Origin: JAANXG01 sp963731035
GTDB lineage: Bacteria > Pseudomonadota > Gammaproteobacteria > Arenicellales > JAANXG01
Reading direction: 5' to 3'
NCBI GenBank assembly: GCA_963731035.1
Contig: CAVSUY010000012.1
Span: 1-64,000 of the forward strand
DNA length: 64,000 nt
In this document: piece after piece, positions 1 through 10,462 of the stretch
How positions within the stretch are numbered: the stretch's first letter is position 1
Layout: the number at the start of each line of letters is the position of its first letter
Translations under genes and position numbers: made by a program
The notes under the pieces: model-generated
The model's input: only the letters and a program-made list of their open reading frames with translations
Told to the model about the DNA's origin: nothing
The model's database searches: none

Positions 1-23
1 ATAGAAGCACTGCGTGATATGTC

Positions 24-1249
24 ATGAGTACAATTAAGGTGCTGATTACAGGTCCGTCGCTGCGCGATCAGGGGGGGGTTGCCAATTACTATAATGCCGT
101 GCTGCCGTGGCTGCCCGGAAACGGTATTGAGGCAGAGTATGTAGAGATCGGAAGTACGCACGCAGGAAAGAGAGCGCGTCTTATATTGCGTGACCAGGTC
201 AGGGTGTGGCGTGCCGCGGGCAGGCTGCAACCAGATATCGTTCAGGTGAACCCGTCGCTCGACATCCGAAGCTTCCTGCGCGACGGGCTATTTCTGTTGT
301 TGGCGAGGTTACGGGGCCGGCCGGTGCTGGTCTTTTTTCGCGGGGCGGCAGGTTCCTTTTGAGCGTCGTATTGAGGGGAGTCTGCGCTGGTTCTTCATGC
401 TGACCTATCTGCACGCGAGCGGTTACATCGTACTGTCGCCGCGCTTTTCCGGGAAGTTGCGCGAGTGGGGTGTGCGGGCACCCATATTTGAAGATACGAC
501 CGTTGTTGCCGATGCAAACCTGAGTGAGTTTTCGCTCGACAGGCGATTGAAGGAAATCGTGAAGCAAGGCGCCGTAAAGCTGCTATATCTCGCTCGTCTC
601 GAGCGGCAGAAGGGCGTGCTGGAACTGCTGGAGGCGGTATTGCTGCTGCTCGGAAAGGGCGTTGACGTAACTCTGACGATCGCTGGGGAAGGAGCGGTGC
701 TGGATGAGGTGCGGGCTCGCTTATTGAGAGCCGGTGATGCCGCGCAACGTATCACAGTGGCAGGCTATCTGCGTGGATCCGACAAGATCGCCGCAATGCA
801 ATCGCACATATATTCTGTTTCCCCACTCAGTACGGTGAAGGTATGCCGCTTTGTGTGCTAGAGGCGATGGGATTGGATTGCCGGTGATTACCTGCGCGGT
901 TGGTGGCATAGCGGATTTCTTCAGAGACGGGGAGATGGGGGTTCTGTTGCAGGGCAACAGTCCTGTTGATATTGCAAGGGCAATCGAGGAGCTATCTTCT
1001 GACAGACGAAAGTTGGCCGCCATTGCAAAGTCGAACCACGAATATGCCCGAGATCATTTCCTCGCGTCAGAAGTTGCCAAGAGGCTGCGTGGGTATTATT
1101 CCGGAATTGCGGGCTTTCGGGAACGGGGAAACAGTGACCGGCCAGTTGCCTTGATGCCGGCTAATGCGACATTTATACAAAATCATCGTGCAATAACCAT
1201 TCGCAGTCTTCCTGCGAAGCCGGCGTGCTTGTGCACCGATAACGAATGA
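24..1249 (+). pseudogene. family 4 glycosyltransferase, broken by frameshifts
   Basis: Likely an exopolysaccharide glycosyltransferase that adds a sugar from a nucleotide-sugar donor at the cytoplasmic face of the membrane. The coding sequence is split over three reading frames: an N-terminal piece at 24-362 (VLITGPSLRDQGGVANYY), a middle piece at about 345-830 with the acceptor-to-donor domain link (LLYLARLERQKGVLELLEA), and a C-terminal piece after about 860 (GLPVITCAVGGIADFF). Joining the frames around 800-880 restores the GT4 signature EGMPLCVLEAMG. At least three one-base indels are needed, near 345, 815 and 870. The real stop is uncertain because the last 30 residues look unlike the family. 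It lies just upstream of the amidotransferase gene, in the same direction. Confidence 0.75.
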
Positions 1250-1303
1250 CAATATTCGGATCAGTTTGTCGGACTATGCCTGCTGCGCACAACGGATGTT
1301 GAT

Positions 1304-3183
1304 ATGTGTGGTATAGCGGGAATCGCCATTAAGGATTCTCGTCTTTGCATGGGGGCATTGCTGCGCTCGATGGCTGCGGTAATCGCGCACCGTGGTCCCG
1401 ACGACGAGGGGTTCCTCGAGGTGCATGCCGGCAGTGGCGAGTACCGCATCGGACTGGCCCACCGGCGTCTGTCCATTATCGATCTAGGTACCGGCCATCA
1501 GCCGCTGGGCAACGAGGACGGTAGCGTCCAGGTCGTGTTCAACGGCGAGATCTACAATTTCCGTGCATTACGCGATGAACTGATTGCACGCGGGCACCGT
1601 TTCGCCACCGCTTCTGATACCGAGACCATCGTCCACCTCTACGAGGATTATGGCGTGGACTGCGTTCGCCACCTGCGGGGCATGTTTGCTTTCGCCATCT
1701 GGGACGGGAACAGGGAGCGCCTATTCCTCGCCCGGGACCGCTTCGGACAGAAGCCCCTGTTCCTGTGGCAGAGCGACTCGGAGCTGGCGTTCGCTTCGGA
1801 GATAAAGGCGCTGCGGGTACTGCCCGGCGTGAGTCCGGAGGTGGACACGGACGCGGTGTGGGACTACCTGGCCTACCGCTACGTGCCCGGGCCAGCCACC
1901 TTGATCAAGGGCATCCGCAAGCTGCCGGCGGGCTGCTGGGGGCTGTGGCAGGGTGGTGAGCTGGAGGTACGGCGTTACTATACGCCGCCGGACCTGGGCT
2001 TGGCGCTTAACTCGGACCCGCCGACCAATCCGGTGGGGACGTTCCTGGAGTGCCTTGAGGATGCCGTGGCCTGCCGCATGGTCAGCGATGTACCCTTCGG
2101 TGCCTTCCTGTCGGGCGGCATCGACTCGTCCGCCGTGGTGAGCCTGATGGCTCGCCACAGCGCCCAGCCGGTGAGTACGTTCTCGGTGGGCTTCCGCGAG
2201 TCGGAGTACAGCGAGCTGAGCTACGCGCGGACCATCGCCGACCACTTCGGCACGAACCATCACGAGCTCACCGTTTCCGAGGCTCACCTGATAGACCATC
2301 TGCCGGCCTTGGTGCGCTACCGTGACGCCCCGGTGTCCGAACCTTCGGATATACCTATTTACCTGCTGTCAAAGGAGGCTCGTCGCAGCGTCAAGATGGT
2401 ACTCACCGGCGAGGGTAGTGACGAGTTCATGGGCGGCTATCCCAAGCATGTATTCGAGCGGTACGCAGGCGCTTATCAACGGAGCCGGCGCCGGTGCGCC
2501 GGGCTCTGGTAGAGCCCCTGCTGCAGGCGCTGCCCTACCGGTTTCGTCGTGCCAAGACCACCGCCATCAGCATGGGCCTGGAGAACCGTCCCGAGCGCAT
2601 GGCTCGCTGGTTCGGCGCCCTGTCCAACGCGGAGCGGGATGCGCTGGCGGACTTTCGCCCCTCAGCGTCGGCGGAGACTCCGGACTGGCTGGACGGCTTC
2701 GGCGGTTCGGGCAGCGCCCTGCGGGCCATTCTCGCCTTCGATCAGACCAGCTGGCTGCCGGACAACCTCCTGGAGCGGGGCGACCGCATGACCATGGCCG
2801 CCTCCCTGGAAGCCCGCATGCCCTTCATGGATCACCACCTGGCGGAGTTCGTCTCGGGCCTGCCCGACCGATACCGGGTGCGGGGCCGGCAGACCAAATG
2901 GGCGCTCCGGGAGGCAATGAAACGCCTGCTCCCCGGCGAGATCCTCAAACGGCCCAAGGTAGGTTTCCGGGTGCCGGTGAACGAATGGTTCCGCGGTCCC
3001 ATGCGAGGCTATATCTACGATCACCTCACGGGCACCGACTCCCGCACCCGGCACTACTACCGCGAGAGTGAGCTGGGCCGAATCCTGGGCGAGCATGTAA
3101 GCGGCCGCCAGAACCACGAAAAGCTGCTCTGGACTCTGCTCAATCTGGAGATCTGGCACCGCGAGTGCCTGGAGGCGCGGTGA
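1304..3183 (+). CDS. asnB: asparagine synthetase-like glutamine amidotransferase (one frameshift)
   Basis: Glutamine-hydrolysing asparagine synthetase family enzyme. The N-terminal MCGIAGI places the catalytic cysteine at residue 2, followed by the class II amidotransferase domain (AHRGPDDEG, SIIDLGTGHQPL, NGEIYNF) and then the ATP-pyrophosphatase synthetase domain (SGGIDSSAVVSL, TGEGSDEFMGGYP). The frame is lost near 2475-2490, where the first part runs to a stop at 2512. The second part continues as RRALVEPLLQALPYRF to a stop at 3183. The combined length of about 625 residues is normal. Such paralogues sit in exopolysaccharide clusters, where they are thought to amidate sugars rather than make free asparagine. 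The neighbours favour that role here, but it is an inference. Confidence 0.85.
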
Positions 3184-5200
3184 CTGGTCTGGCGTGGCGC
3201 CTCAAACGGCTGCGGGCCATGGGGCCCCGGGAAGTGGCCTACCGCGGCAGGCGCTGCTTGGCTCAGGGTCGGGAGGGACGTCGGGTCAGGGAAGGATGGG
3301 CGCCCGAGCCGCCGGTGGTGGTGGGCCCTGCCCTGAGCCTGTTCGAACCCGTTTCGGACTGGCGGGAGGAGTGGACAGACCATTATCAGATCAACGAGGG
3401 GGGCCTGGATCTTCTGACGCGAGGGTATATCGGATTTTTCGGTCACGCGCCGCTAGATGTGGGGACGCCCGTCCAATGGCACCGCTGCCCCCTCACCGGT
3501 GTCGAGGCGCCCCGGGAGTACGGAAAAGCCATCGACTACCGGGATGCGGAACGCGTGGGCAACGCGAAGTTTCTCTGGGAGCTGGGGCGCCACCAGCACC
3601 TGGTGCCCCTTGCGGTAGGCTATGCCGTCACCGGGCAGCGTCGTTATCGGGATGCGGTGCTGGCGCAGATCGAAGGCTGGATTGCCGCCAACCCCTTCGG
3701 ACTCGGCATCCACTGGTGCAGCGCGCTGGAGGTGGCCTTGCGTCTGATTTCCTGGGCCCTGATCCACGGCCTGCTGGCGCTGCGCGACGACCCCCACGGG
3801 CTGTTTGCCGCGGTCCGTGATCCGCGTGCCCTCGGTCGTTCCCTCTACCGGCAGGCGGCGTTCGTGCGTGGCTTCACCTCCCGTTATTCCTCCGCCAACA
3901 ACCACCTCATCGGCGAGCTCACCGGGCTGCTGGTGGCCTGCCGAGCTTCGACTTCGGCGAGCAGGGCCGCGCCTGGTCTGATTTCGCCCATGCAGAACTG
4001 GAGCTGGAAGCGGAGCGCCAAGTCCATGACGATGGCGTGGACCGGGAGCAGGCTTTCTACTATCACCTCTGGGTGCTGGAATACCTGTTGCTGGCGTGGC
4101 TCGTCGAGCAGCGAACGGGCCGCGGTTTCACCGATGCGTTCGCCAGTCGGATCGATGCGATGGCTCGTTTCCTGGAGGATGTAACGCCCCCGGGGGGGGT
4201 GCCGCCCCAGGTTGGGGACGCCGATGACGGTACGGTAACCCGCTTCGATCCTGCATGGCCGGTCGATCCGTACGCGGAGGTGACTGGCGGCTGTGGCCGC
4301 CGTCCGGAGCGGTAGCGCACCGCCGGGACAGTCCGGGCCAGAAGGCTTTCTGGTACGGAATGATGGCCGGACGGCGGCTGGAAGAGGCTCCGTCGGCGGC
4401 GTCTCGCTCTTACCCGCGCTGCTATCCCGACGGGGGCTACGGGGTGCTGGGCTCGGGAGGGCTGCACTTGGTCTTCGACGCCGGTCGCCTGGGGTATCCG
4501 TCTATCGCGGCTCACGGACATGCCGATGCCCTGAGCTTCTGCTTGGCCCTGGACGGGCAGTGGTGGCTCGTGGACCCGGGCACTTACGCGTACCACACCG
4601 AACATCGCTGGCGGGACTACTTCCGGGGGACGGCGGCCCACAACACGTTGCGGGTGGATGGGACCGACCAGTCCATCATCGGAGGCCCGTTCCTGTGGGT
4701 GCGCCACGCCCGGGCTCGGTTGGAGCGCTGCGAGACCGAGGCCAGTGGGCGGCAGGTGGCTGAAGGCGTTCACGACGGCTACCGGCGCCGAGGCGTTATC
4801 CACCGCCGGCGGGTGGCGCTGGAAAGCGCCGAAACGGTCAGGATTGAGGATTGCCTGGAGGGGAATAGCGAACATGACCTGGAACTGCATTTCCACTTCG
4901 CTCCCGACGTGACCCTGGAACTGGACGGGGCGGTATGCAGGGTCACCCGGCCGGAAGCGGCACGCTCACTGGAGGCTATCCTGGACCCAGCGTGGGACTG
5001 GGAGGTGATCCGGGTCGCGAGAATCCGCCCCTCGGCTGGTACTCCCCGGCCTTGGAGCGCAAGGTGCCGGCCCCCGTCTGAGGGGCGCCCGCCGGGGCTC
5101 GGCCCCCTTGAATGTGGTGACCACCTTCAGGGTCCGCTCGCTTTCGGCCCGCCAGGCGGAAAGGGTAACGATGGAGGGGTCGGAAAGCCGTGGCGATTAG
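3180..5200 (+). pseudogene. heparinase II/III-like polysaccharide lyase, multiply frameshifted
   Basis: Probable uronate polysaccharide lyase of the heparinase II/III family, common in capsule and exopolysaccharide clusters. The GTG start at 3180 overlaps the amidotransferase stop. Visible parts are an N-terminal helical toroid (AVGYAVTGQRRYRDAVLAQI, GIHWCSALEVALRLISW), a continuation near 4037 (AFYYHLWVLEYLLLAWLVEQ), and the C-terminal beta-sandwich after 4290 (PSIAAHGHADALSFCLALDG, VDPGTYAYH). Frame changes are needed near 3945 and 4290. At the 3' end, two further changes near 5010 and 5075 recover a plausible tail (PPLGWYSPALERKVPAP then NVVTTFRVRSLSARQAE) that ends with TAG at 5198-5200. 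The conserved core argues for recent damage or sequencing indels rather than old decay. Confidence 0.8.
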
Positions 5201-5289
5201 TACACGGTTTCGGGGCGTGCATGTTAAGGACTTGGCGTACCGTCAATAGGCAACCAATAGAAAAAACAACAGCAATCTAGTGCAGCAAA

Positions 5290-6600
5290 ATGAGAATTAG
5301 CATCTTCGGGCTCGGCTACGTGGGCGCCGTGTCGGCCGGGTGCCTTGCCCGGGACGGTCACGACGTCGTCGGTGTCGACCCCAATCAGCCCAAGGTCGAT
5401 CTGATCAACCAGGGCAAGACGCCCGTCATCGAGAAGGATATCGAAGAAATATCGCAGCCGCCGTCGAGGCGGGACGCCTTGCTGCGACCACCGATCCGAT
5501 GGCCGCGGTGGCCGAGACTGATCTGTCGATGATCTGTGTCGGCACGCCCAGCCAACTCAACGGCAGCCTCGATCTCAAGTACGTCCGCGAGGTCTGCGAG
5601 CAGATCGGGATCGCACTGAAGGACAAGACCTCCTACCACGTCGTGGTGGCCCGCAGCACCATGCTGCCGGGCAGCATGAAGCAGGTGGTGATCCCCACGC
5701 TCGAGGAATACTCGGGCAAGCGGCAGGAGAGGACTTCGGCGTCTGCAACAACCCGGAGTTCCTGCGCGAAGGCACCGCCGTCCACGACTTCTACCATCCG
5801 CCGAAGACAGTGATCGGGGAACCGACGCCCGAGTGGCGACCGGCTGGCATCCCTCTATGAAGGCCTGGACGCGCCCCTGTTCCGCACCGACGTCGAAACC
5901 GCCGAGATGGTCAAGTACACCGACAACGTCTGGCACGCGCTCAAGGTGGGCTTCGCCAACGAGATCGGCAACGTCTGCAAGGCCGGGGCATCGACAGCCA
6001 CGAGGTGATGGACATCTTCTGCAGGACACCAAGCTGAATCTGTCGCCCTACTACCTGAAGCCCGGCTTCGCCTTCGGCGGCTCCTGCCTGCCCAAGGACG
6101 TGCGGGCCCTGACCTACAAGGCACGCAGCCTGGACGTCGGACGTCCCGATCCTCAACGCCATCCTGCCCAGCAACACCTGCAGGTCGAAAGGGCTATCCA
6201 GATGATCACGGCAAAGCCGGCCAGCAAGGTCGGCGTCCTGGGGTTCAGCTTCAAGGCCGGCACCGACGACCTGCGCGAGAGCCCGCTGGTGGAGCTGATC
6301 GAACGCCTGCTCGGCAAGGGCTACGAGCTGCGCATCTACGACCGGAACGTCAAGCTGGCCGCCTCGTCGGCGCCAACCGGGACTTCATCCTGAACCAGAT
6401 CCCGCACATCTCGCGGCTGATGGTCGACAGCATCGACGAGGTCGTCGAGCATCGCCGAGACCGTGGTGATCGGCAACGGCGCCCGCGAGTTCCGGAACGT
6501 CGCCCGACCGCCTGTCGCGATGAGACAGGTCGTAGTCGACCTCGTGCGCATGATCGATCGGCATCGGCTGATGCCGCAGTACGATGGAATCTGCTGGTAG
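5290..6600 (+). pseudogene. algD: GDP-mannose 6-dehydrogenase (AlgD-like), many frameshifts
   Basis: Member of the nucleotide-sugar dehydrogenase family that oxidises GDP-mannose to GDP-mannuronate with NAD. The N terminus MRISIFGLGYVGAVSAGCLA carries the Rossmann motif. Later fragments in other frames give SMICVGTPSQLNGSLDL, ALKVGFANEIGNV, the catalytic-cysteine motif FAFGGSCLPKDVRALTYKA, and VGVLGFSFKAGTDDLRESPL. The end restores to MPQYDGICW followed by TAG at 6598. The match to AlgD runs the whole length, so the GDP-mannose enzyme is preferred over a UDP-glucose dehydrogenase. At least six indels are required, for example near 5455, 5730, 5990, 6140, 6360 and 6455. As written it cannot make an enzyme. 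Confidence 0.8.
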
Positions 6601-7896
6601 GCTCCGAGCTCGCGGAGCGACTGGGTCATCTGACGGCGCCACGACATCGGCAAGCCGCCGGGTCCTGATCATCGTCGAGAACCTGCCGTCGCCCTTCGAC
6701 CGTCGCGTGTGGCAGGAGGCGACCACGCTGCACGAGGCCGGCTATCGAGGTCTCCATCATCTGCCCGACCGGCAAGGGCTACGAGAAGCAGTACGAGGTG
6801 ATCGACGGCATCCACATCTACCGCCACGGCTGCCCACCGAAGGCGAGGGCGCCTCGGGCTACCGCTGGAATACTCGGCGGCCCTGTTCTGGGAGTTCGTG
6901 CTGGCCTGGCGGGTGCTGTTCACGCCGGGGCTTCGACGTCGATCCACGCCTGCAACCCGCCGGACAACATCTTTCTCGATCGGCGGCTTCTTCAAGCTGT
7001 TCGGCAAGAAGTTCCTGTTCGACCACCACGACATCAATCCGGAGCTCTACGAGGCGAAGTTCGGGCGCCGGGACTTCTTCTACCGAGCTGATGCTGGCCT
7101 GGGAGCGGCTGACCTTTCGCACCGCCGACGTATCCATCGCCACCAACGAGTCCTACAGACGAATCGCCATCGAGCGCGGCAGGCATGCCGCCGGACAAGG
7201 TGTTCGTCGTGCGCAGCGGCCCGAATCTGCGACCGCCTGAAGATCCTGCCGCCGGTACCCGGCGCTCAAGAACGGCCGGACGTTACCTGGTCGGCTACGT
7301 CGGCGTGATGGGCCGGCAGGAAGGGCATCGACTACCTGCTCGCGCCGGCGCGCATCATCGTCGCAGGAAAAGGGCAGCGACGGACGTGCAGTTCGGCGCT
7401 GGTGGGCGGCGGCACCGAGCTCGAGAAGATGAAGGCCTACGCCGACGAGCTGGGCATCGCCGACTACGTGACCTTCACCGGGCGGGTACCCGACCAGGAG
7501 CTGCTGGAGATGCTGAACACCGCCGACGTCTGTGTGAATCCGGACGTGGCCAACGAGATGAACGACAAGTCCACCATGAACAAGATCATGGAGTACATGG
7601 CGCTGGGCAAGCCGATCGTGCAGTTCGACCTGACCGAGGGCCGGTTCTCCGCCCAGGAGGCCTCCCTCTACGCGCGCCGAAACGACGCCGTGGATCTGGC
7701 CGAGAAGATCCTCGAGCTGCTGGACGATCCCGAGCGCCGCCGCCGCATGGGCGAGTACGGGCGACTGCGCATTGAAAACGAACTGGAATGGAAGTACGAG
7801 GCGCCCAAGCTTCTGGCGGCCTATGACGAGCTCTTTGCGACCGCGCGCCCGGCTCGGGCAGGCGCCCAGGGCCAACAGTCAGACTGCAGGGACTGA
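6584..7896 (+). pseudogene. family 4 glycosyltransferase, many frameshifts in 5' half
   Basis: Glycosyltransferase with a GT-B fold, adjoining the GDP-mannose dehydrogenase and probably overlapping its end if translation starts at the ATG at 6584. Fragments in successive frames read RRVLIIVENLPSPFDRRVWQ, KKFLFDHHDINPELYEAKFG, YLVGYVGVMGRQEG and FTGRVPDQELLEMLNTADVC. From about 7400 the frame is clean to the TGA at 7894-7896 and includes the donor-site region STMNKIMEYMALGKPIVQFD. In the damaged half, single inserted or missing bases occur roughly every 50-100 bp. Restoring them gives a full-length enzyme of about 430 residues. It probably acts in assembly of the same polysaccharide as the flanking genes. 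Confidence 0.78.
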
Positions 7897-7899
7897 CCA

Positions 7900-8142
7900 A
7901 CGACGGAGGCGAGGTAGCAGCTATCGTTGAACCGGGGGGATACTGATGGGTTTGTGGCGGCAATTCAAGACCTGATTGGGGACAAGGAGGAGCGGTATCG
8001 TCTCGGGAAGAATGGCAGGGAGTACGTGGAGCAATACTTTAACAAAGAGAACATCCTGGAAAGGTTTGAGCGGGATCTTATGGCCCGCGTAAGAGAGCAC
8101 AAACACAAAAATGACTCAAGAAAGGAATCCAGGCTCTTATGA
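7900..8142 (+). pseudogene. C-terminal fragment of a third glycosyltransferase
   Basis: Only the end of a family 4 glycosyltransferase is present. A clean frame from 7927 reads GDTDGFVAAIQDLIGDKEER and then YRLGKNGREYVEQYFNKENI. This is the typical end of GT4 enzymes, where the chain rises out of the donor domain and finishes in a helix. The preceding 30 bp read GEVAAIVEPG in a shifted frame, so the join also needs an indel. The upstream catalytic domain is missing and the fragment starts within a few bases of the previous gene's stop. This suggests a deletion or recombination that removed most of the gene, or an assembly collapse between two similar glycosyltransferases. Confidence 0.6.
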
Positions 8143-8225
8143 GTGCCTGCGCCTAAGAGCTTTGGATATCGCAGTTATTTCTGAAAAGAGGGGCTGAGGT
8201 CCTGGGAAGCCCGTTCAGCAACCGA

Positions 8226-8580
8226 GTGCAGTCGCTACGTCGGCTCCTCTACGCATTTGCCGTCCTAGTGTTTGTGGGCCTGTTGTTCTGGGCCGGTGCC
8301 CAACCCATCGCCGTCGGGTTGTTCCCGCCGCCGTACGACATTCTCGGCCCATTTCGTGGCCTTTTCCGTGCTTGCTGTGTTGATCTGGCGGGCTTTGGGA
8401 GAACGTTTGCCATGGCTGGCGGTAGTGGGGGTCGGGTTGGTGGGTGCCATGGACGAGGTGCATCAGTTCTGGCTGCCCGGACGGGACCCGACCATGAAGG
8501 ACTGGCTGATGGACGTGGTTGCGGCGATCGTGACGATCGCGGTGCTGATGCTGTGGCGTGCGAGGCGCGCTTCGAAGTGA
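8226..8580 (+). CDS. VanZ-like small membrane protein (one frameshift)
   Basis: VanZ-family integral membrane protein with about four transmembrane helices. The first part begins at the GTG at 8226 and gives a helix LLYAFAVLVFVGLLFWAGAQ followed by FPPPYD. After a one-base frame change near 8340 it continues AHFVAFSVLAVLIWRALG, LPWLAVVGVGLVGAMDEVHQ and WLMDVVAAIVTIAVLMLW, ending at the TGA at 8578. The PPPYD...HF...DEVHQFWLPGRDP...DWLMD pattern is diagnostic of the family. VanZ homologues often close exopolysaccharide or teicoplanin-resistance clusters and their biochemical role is unsettled. The position at the end of the sugar cluster fits the first of these. Confidence 0.75.
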
Positions 8581-8603
8581 TGATGCGGGGTCATGATGAT
8601 AGA

Positions 8604-8728
8604 GGGGTCAGGCCGCGCATTGTTACATCCAACGCGAAACGTCTGGTCGGCCACTGAGGTATGGAGGGCTTACGGTGTGCGGGATGTTACTCACACCTTG
8701 ATGATGTAACAATACGCTGCCTGACCCC
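8604..8728. repeat. 125-bp palindromic element, copy 1 (GGGGTCAGGCC arms)
   Basis: Left arm starts GGGGTCAGGCCGCGCATTGT at 8604. The right arm at 8703-8728 is its 26-nt reverse complement with three substitutions (AATACGCTGCC in place of AATGCGCGGCC). The 73-nt core is unlike the other copies apart from its edges (CAACGCG at the left, CACACCTTGAT at the right). It contains a local hairpin GGTGTG/CACACC at 8674-8679 and 8692-8697. There is no coding potential. The arms resemble those of repeats mobilised by REP-associated tyrosine transposases, but no such gene is in this window. Confidence 0.85.
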
Positions 8729-8829
8729 TTGGCCCACGGGAGGATGTGGCTGAGGAAAAGCGGCGCCGGGTGCGTATTATTACTGTAGGAATAGCACCCG
8801 AATTTCCCGCTGTTGAGCGCGTTGTGGAC

Positions 8830-8835
8830 TATAAT
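8830..8835 (+). promoter_or_regulatory. possible -10 box upstream of the lipoprotein gene
   Basis: A perfect TATAAT lies about 90 bp before the lipoprotein start in an A/T-rich patch (GACTATAATATATAAGG). No convincing -35 box exists at 16-18 bp. The nearest TTGAGC, at 8813, leaves only 11 bp. The promoter assignment therefore rests on the -10 alone. Confidence 0.3.
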
Positions 8836-8923
8836 ATATAAGGTATAGCGCGCTCTTGTATGGGCGGAAAATAGCGGTCGTACCCGGTCGCAGGAGCTGC
8901 CTCAAAACGCGCTGTCGGGACGA

Positions 8924-9611
8924 ATGTCCATGAAACGGCGAGATCTATTGGTAACCAGCCTTGGGCTGGTTTTTTTGTTTTTATGGTCGTGTGCGACGAC
9001 CGAAAGCGGCAAGTCGGCGGATAGGGCAAGTACCATGGATTACGCCAGCACCGGTGTTGCGCTGACCACAGTGCAAGGGGCGACGGAGTTGAATCCCCTG
9101 GCCCTGCCTCTGATGCCGCTGCGCTATGCAATGTCGCGCATGCCTCGAAAAAAGGCCGTGCGTCGAGAGGCGTTCCGGCCATGCGATGATGTCGGCGGTG
9201 AGTTACGGCGCCTTTGGCAACAACCTGCTGTTGCTCGCCGGGGCGGGTTTCCCGCCGCTGGGGTTGCTGGCCGCTATCCCGGCTTACCGGATGGTGAAGC
9301 GCCAGGCATGTATTCCGACGCTGACGAACGAGGATATCCTGTTGCTGGCCAAGTGGCGGGATGGGTATCAACGCGGCGACATCGAGGCGCTGCGAGAAAT
9401 CAGCGCCAATGAAGGCATGATGTCCGACTACGCGGGGCTCTTTGCAACAACCCAGGGGCGCGCGGTTGTTTACAGGAATCTGGAGTCGGTCAAGGGCGGG
9501 TTCTTTGCGACCTACCAGGTGACGTTTCGATATAAAGACGGGAGCGAGGTGAAGCGCGAGGGTTCGCTCGAGTTTACGGTGAAGGAAGGAAAGATTGTGG
9601 ATGTCGTGTGA
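8924..9611 (+). CDS. hypothetical lipoprotein (one frameshift)
   Basis: Not assigned to a characterised family. The ATG at 8924 begins MSMKRRDLLVTSLGLVFLFL followed by WSCATTESG, a lipoprotein signal with a plausible lipobox ending at the cysteine. The next segment (DYASTGVALTTVQGATELNP) resembles small membrane proteins with an AxELNPL motif. A frame change near 9140-9190 leads to a second helix, NLLLLAGAGFPPLGLLAAIP. The C-terminal part then reads like an NTF2/SnoaL-type alpha-beta domain (LAKWRDGYQRGDIEALREIS, then GGFFATYQVTFRYKDGSEVK). The gene ends at 9611, just before half a GGGGTCAGG-type arm. Function unknown. Confidence 0.55.
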
Positions 9612-9623
9612 GGGAGGATGCTT

Positions 9624-9647
9624 TGTAACAACGCGCGGTCTGACCCC
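9624..9647 (-). repeat. solitary degenerate right arm of the 125-bp element family
   Basis: GTAACAACGCGCGGTCTGAC continuing CCC matches the right arm of the 125-bp elements with two or three substitutions, but no left arm lies within 150 bp upstream. It probably marks a decayed or truncated copy between the lipoprotein gene and the nucleotidyltransferase remnant. Confidence 0.6.
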
Positions 9648-9659
9648 GTCTGTGCTCTT

Positions 9660-10200
9660 TCAGTTCAGTCGGTCGCGGATTGAAGCGGTGAGTTCGGGAT
9701 GGAATTTCTCCAGGGCGGTGAGCCCGTTAGACAGGGCGCGCATCCACGGCTTGCCGCGCCTATGAATTCCCTGCCAGGCGCTCTCCAGATCGGCCGGTCG
9801 GTCTTCGATCAGCAGTTCGAGCAACTGGGCCGCTTGCTCCTGATCTTTTGTCGCCTTCGCGTGAAAAGCAGGGACCCGCAACTGAGACGAAATCAGTTTA
9901 TGAAGCGCGAATCGTGCAGGATCGGGTACGTTGACCAGAAAGGCGGATCGACCGATGAAGGGAGCGCGCTCGGGCTGTTCCATAATGTAGTCAAGAAAGC
10001 GCAGGGGCTGAGCGGACGCATTGATAGATGCGAAGTAGACCGGTCTGGTACGAGTGCCTTTGGCTACGGGGAAGACTCCGCATCGGTGAAGCTGACGCCG
10101 AAGCAGGTCAGGGGATTGTTCCAGCCCAATTCGACCCTTCTCGTGGATGTCACGATCAAGCGCGAAATGCGGCGGGTATTCCGGTTCGTTGGGCTGGAAG
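9660..10200 (-). pseudogene. nucleotidyltransferase (GSU2403-like) C-terminal remnant
   Basis: The minus-strand frame ending at 9660 gives LRFLDYIMEQPERAPFIGRS, VPDPARFALHKLISSQLR and ALEKFHPELTASIRDRL. These are characteristic of the nucleotidyltransferase-fold family typified by GSU2403. These proteins are often encoded near toxin-antitoxin genes, but their substrate is poorly known. The N-terminal catalytic part is missing: reading back past about 10200 the frame runs into a GGGGTCAGGTCTCG repeat arm. A frame change near 10070 is also likely. It is treated as a truncated gene cut by a repeat element. Confidence 0.55.
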
Positions 10201-10389
10201 ACTGATAAGGGGTCAGGTCTCGCGCCCCGACCGTCCTGGAAGCGGAGATCATCGGCACGCGCGCCTTCACGATCGCGACCCTGCGGCTGGATTCGGTGAC
10301 TGTGGGGGCTTCGAAGCAAAAAGCAGAAGACAACGGTGCCGATATCAAGTTTTGAATTGCCGGCGGCGCGGTGGTTAAGTCTATGCTAC

Positions 10390-10462
10390 GTGTCTCCTGG
10401 AGCTCTTCTCGAAGATACTCTCCCGGATGTATGGGTGGCATATTATCTTTCGGCACAGGCAT
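10390..10462 (-). pseudogene. higA: HigA antitoxin N-terminal remnant
   Basis: The minus-strand frame begins MPVPKDNMPPIHPGEYLREE and then LQE, which matches the start of HigA-type antitoxins (usual form MPPIHPGEILREEF). After LQE the similarity stops and the rest of the frame has no helix-turn-helix. Only the first 20 or so residues of a normal 95-100 residue antitoxin remain. It follows the HigB remnant in the usual toxin-first order. Confidence 0.6.

Noticed and set aside
8604..8728. Complete insertion sequence
   Set aside because: Only 125 bp long, with no transposase and no visible target duplication; treated as a non-autonomous repeat.
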